From Candidatus Omnitrophota bacterium (lineage in GTDB: Bacteria > Ratteibacteria > UBA8468 > B48-G9 > DSTR01), in the NCBI GenBank assembly GCA_023818865.1, contig JAMWDF010000002.1:1-34888 (forward strand): a DNA stretch of 34,888 nucleotides, in the 5' to 3' direction. Of this stretch, positions 32,693 through 34,888 are shown in pieces. The notes beneath the pieces were generated by a model. That model worked only from the letters and a program-made list of their open reading frames with translations. It ran no database searches and was not told the origin of the DNA. Both the position numbers and the translations under genes were made by a program. Each line of letters opens with the position of its first letter. The stretch's first letter is position 1.

Positions 32693-34057
32693 TCAGTTAA
32701 ATGTGGCTAGCATTGTTGAGTAGGCTGGCAAGAATATTCGGTCCAGGTTAATCTCCCTTTTTATCACTTCTCTGGCACTTTGGTTGATTTCTTCAATGGT
32801 TACCCGTTTTTTCTCTGGATGGTTCTGGAAACTGACTCGCCACCAGTGACCTTCCTGGGTAGGATTGGCTACCAGTACCAGAATCTGGCCAGCCGAGTTT
32901 CTTCCGGCCAGAAACCACAACCCCCCAGATTGCTCCCCAGTCTTCACCAGAAGCTTTTCACACCCAGCCAGCCGTGACCATAACGAAAAAGCCAGAGCAG
33001 GTTTTTTCGGAGTGCCATCAGGCTGAAACAGACCATAAAAATTAGGCTGATGCATGGACATGTCTATCCCCCGGTACACGAAGGCCTGACTCACATTTTC
33101 TGCCTGCAGAGCAATCCACGCCGCAGTAAGTATGGCTGCCCCAGCACTGCCAGCTCTCACTTCAATCGGAGATAACCCAGCCGGCAGGCGGCGGTCATCG
33201 GTATGATACTCAGTTACATGGCTTTCAGTTTTGAATAGGCCGCGTTTATCAAGTTCCTGACGGTAGAAGCGAGCTGCTTGCCTGAAAGTTACCGGGTCGT
33301 TAGCGTAAAGATGCCAGGAAATAAAATCAAGCGGGGTCCTCTGTCTCTGGATAAAATCCAGGAAAGCCGTGACTGTCAGATTGCCCCTGGGAAGAACAAC
33401 GGCCGCGGCTGTAAAGCCTGGTCCACCAACTTTTATCTCGGGAAAGTTTTTCTTCAAGGCGCAGGCTGTCTCATGGAAAAGAAGGTGAAATTCGTAAGGG
33501 GAATCGTCCCAGAATTGCTTGTGGTCCGGTTCGTTCCAGATTTCTACATAACGGAGCTTAGCCCCTGTGAGAGACCGATAGTGCCGGACCACTTCAACGG
33601 CTGCCCTAACCCAGTTATGCCTATTTATTGGAGCGCGTCTTTCAGGTGCAGGAAAATTTGGTCCGCTGTTCCAGGAATCGCCCAGCCGAAAATATGGCTC
33701 AAACCCGCCAGAAGTAATTGCCTTGAAAATTTGGTCGCTGTCTTCAAAGTTATAAGAGGCTGGAGAAACAGGGTCAGATTTCTGATCTGGATACAGGGTG
33801 GCCATGTCAAGGTAACCGTAATAATCGTGGGTACGCACCTGCTGGACACCAATTTTTTTATACGGCAGGGTGAGGTTAACTGCTTTACCTTCCCGGTTGA
33901 CCATTATCGGCCCTGCGTTCACCCCTAACAGCGGTTGAATGAAACCAGTTTTTTCCCCAATGGCTATTTCCACTTCTGCTGACAAGGAGAGAGAGAAAAA
34001 AAGAAGCTGCCCGCAAGCAAATAATTCTTTCCTTCTAAGCGTTTGGTGGCGAAACAT
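32693..34057 (-). CDS. Secreted GH39-like glycoside hydrolase
   Basis: The product has 454 residues from the ATG at 34057, preceded by AAGGAG; an earlier in-frame ATG at 34114 lies upstream of the promoter's -10 box. The N-terminus ELFACGQLLFFSLSLSA is a signal peptide. The barrel carries RYVEIWNEPDHKQFW with the acid/base E176, and SHVTEYHTDD with the candidate nucleophile E283, about the spacing seen in GH39 xylosidases and iduronidases. FISWHLYAND lies between them. A C-terminal beta domain (GQILVLVANPT) follows. It should remove or cut a beta-linked sugar outside the cytoplasm. GH39 is the best fit; a related clan-A family cannot be excluded. A strong promoter stands just in front. Confidence 0.82.
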   Translation of the reverse strand: MFRHQTLRRKELFACGQLLFFSLSLSAEVEIAIGEKTGFIQPLLGVNAGPIMVNREGKAVNLTLPYKKIGVQQVRTHDYYGYLDMATLYPDQKSDPVSPASYNFEDSDQIFKAITSGGFEPYFRLGDSWNSGPNFPAPERRAPINRHNWVRAAVEVVRHYRSLTGAKLRYVEIWNEPDHKQFWDDSPYEFHLLFHETACALKKNFPEIKVGGPGFTAAAVVLPRGNLTVTAFLDFIQRQRTPLDFISWHLYANDPVTFRQAARFYRQELDKRGLFKTESHVTEYHTDDRRLPAGLSPIEVRAGSAGAAILTAAWIALQAENVSQAFVYRGIDMSMHQPNFYGLFQPDGTPKKPALAFSLWSRLAGCEKLLVKTGEQSGGLWFLAGRNSAGQILVLVANPTQEGHWWRVSFQNHPEKKRVTIEEINQSAREVIKREINLDRIFLPAYSTMLATFN

Positions 34058-34081
34058 TTTTCTCCTTGTTCCCTTCTCGTT

Positions 34082-34110
34082 ATTATGCTTCCAGGATTTT
34101 CGCCTGTCAA
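34082..34110 (-). promoter_or_regulatory. Promoter of the GH39-like gene
   Basis: On the minus strand a perfect -35 TTGACA (34105-34110) is followed after 17 bases by -10 CATAAT (34082-34087). Transcription would start near 34075, giving an 18-base leader that contains the AAGGAG ribosome site. It settles the choice of the later start codon. Confidence 0.8.
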
Positions 34111-34434
34111 ACAATTTTTTAATTATTTTCCGCCTAAAGATAGCCGAGAAATCTATTTGCCAAAGTGGGGTAAACTATCTTGCTGGCTTTCCGAGGCTGT
34201 GATTTGCTAATGTTTGAAAAATAAGTTTTTGCTCCTTCAAAGGGAAGTGAATTCCAGACCAAGTCGTTAGTCATATAGCCGGAATTAAACTTAGGAAAAA
34301 AGAGGTTTAAAGCACCGAGCAAAGTCCACTTCACTTAAGGAAACAAATAATTCTTCCGGTTTCCAATTCAACCATGTTCACCCTTAGAAAATAGCTCTGC
34401 CTCTATTCAGAAGTTGCATAACGCGCTTTCTAAA
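34111..34434. other. Gene-free interval between the GH39-like gene and the right-edge gene
   Basis: About 320 bases lie upstream of the promoter. A 66-codon minus-strand frame (34134-34334) resembles nothing I know and lacks a ribosome site. One weak dyad, GGAAAC facing GTTTCC (34339-34364, 14-base loop), is present. No tRNA, promoter or mobile-element end was seen. Confidence 0.5.
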
Positions 34435-34888
34435 TTAACTGATTTTTTTGGCAAAATCGTCAAAATTATCACTCCAAAAATCAGCATATTGTTCACCTGT
34501 ATTTGTCCGTCCCCACATTATCAACCTAACTTCTACATTTCCATCAAAGACTTTGGGTTTACCAGCCTCCATAAAGACCCTTTTATATCCGTCAATCTTA
34601 TAATTTGCATCGGTATAAGTAGCAGCCTTTGGGTCAACGAATAAGATAAGATATCGTTCCCCCTTCTGCGCCCAAAAGATGAAATCAGGATAGAAATTTG
34701 CAATCTTATTCTCCTGGTGGCTGTAATAAGGAATGTAAACTTCGTCAAGCGTTTGGTCAATCTTTGAAAACATCCACCAGTCAAATTGCGAGAAAATGTT
34801 TTCCGGTTGAGCAAGATATTCTTCCAGTTGTTCAATAAATCTTACTTCACTGTCAACATTGATAATATGATTGAGATAATCAATTTTT
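34435..34888 (-). CDS. C-terminus of a type III restriction / DEAD-box helicase-type protein, 5' end beyond window
   Basis: An open frame of 151 codons enters from the right edge with no stop before it and ends at 34435. The visible sequence reads KIDYLNHIINVDSEVRFIEQ, then FDWWMFSKIDQTLDEVYIPY, then NFYPDFIFW and LILFVDPKA. This is the nuclease-side C-terminus of type III restriction Res subunits and related DEAD/DEAH helicases, where PDFIFW plus FVDPK supply the PD-(D/E)xK core (here D in YPDF and D/K in VDPK). An internal Met at 34773 is not the real start because the frame and family similarity continue upstream. No Mod subunit lies downstream in this window. Confidence 0.75.
   Translation of the reverse strand, partial: KIDYLNHIINVDSEVRFIEQLEEYLAQPENIFSQFDWWMFSKIDQTLDEVYIPYYSHQENKIANFYPDFIFWAQKGERYLILFVDPKAATYTDANYKIDGYKRVFMEAGKPKVFDGNVEVRLIMWGRTNTGEQYADFWSDNFDDFAKKIS

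Noticed and set aside
34134..34334. 66-codon minus-strand ORF in the right intergenic interval
   Set aside because: No ribosome site, no recognised family, and composition like the surrounding non-coding DNA.
1..34888. CRISPR arrays, tRNA or rRNA genes
   Set aside because: No regularly spaced direct repeats, cloverleaf-like stretch or rRNA sequence was seen on reading the intergenic parts.

Overview
The window looks like a piece of a moderately AT-rich (by eye, just under half G+C) genome from an anaerobic, glycan-degrading bacterium of the PVC / Omnitrophota / Lentisphaerae-like kind. That placement is an inference. It rests on three tandem pseudopilins of the DUF1559 / H-X9-DG type, a large set of secreted glycoside hydrolases, a glycyl radical enzyme, and a 31-residue AURKAIP1/COX24-type ribosome-associated protein. 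No rRNA or tRNA gene was seen, so the phylum is not proven.

Region 1 (1-15,086, all leftward) is a glycan-utilisation locus. It opens with a ROK-family repressor gene that has a near-consensus promoter, an almost absent 5' leader and a 23-bp perfect dyad next to the -35 box. Closely spaced genes follow: three pseudopilins, a 1341-residue secreted protein (beta-rich N-terminal half joined to a putative TIM-barrel hydrolase), a GH101/DUF5696-like enzyme, two more secreted hydrolases of the same unnamed family, and a GH20-like protein cut by the window edge. The D-E pairs in the putative catalytic barrels, the GH101-like member and the ROK regulator fit a locus for N-acetylhexosamine-containing glycans. 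The substrate is inferred, not shown.

Region 2 (15,079-22,561, leftward) is a housekeeping run read from a promoter in front of gatC: gatC, accA, hisG, the AURKAIP1/COX24-like gene, a TPR lipoprotein, dxs and a NrdG-type radical SAM activase, then a GT1-type glycosyltransferase.

Region 3 (22,567-29,081, rightward) starts at a promoter back-to-back with that of gatC. It carries a 39-codon ORF, then an overlapping three-gene operon: amidohydrolase-2 protein, alpha/alpha-toroid polysaccharide-lyase-like protein and glycyl radical enzyme. A compact type II restriction-modification pair follows, with its own promoter and a six-codon leader ORF.

Region 4 (29,198-34,888) holds a BNR-propeller protein (leftward), cysS (rightward), a patatin-like lipase and a secreted GH39-like enzyme (both leftward), and at the right edge the C-terminus of a type III restriction / DEAD-helicase protein. 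Several promoters in the window place the predicted transcription start at or within a few bases of the start codon, suggesting that leaderless or near-leaderless mRNAs are common here beside strong Shine-Dalgarno genes.
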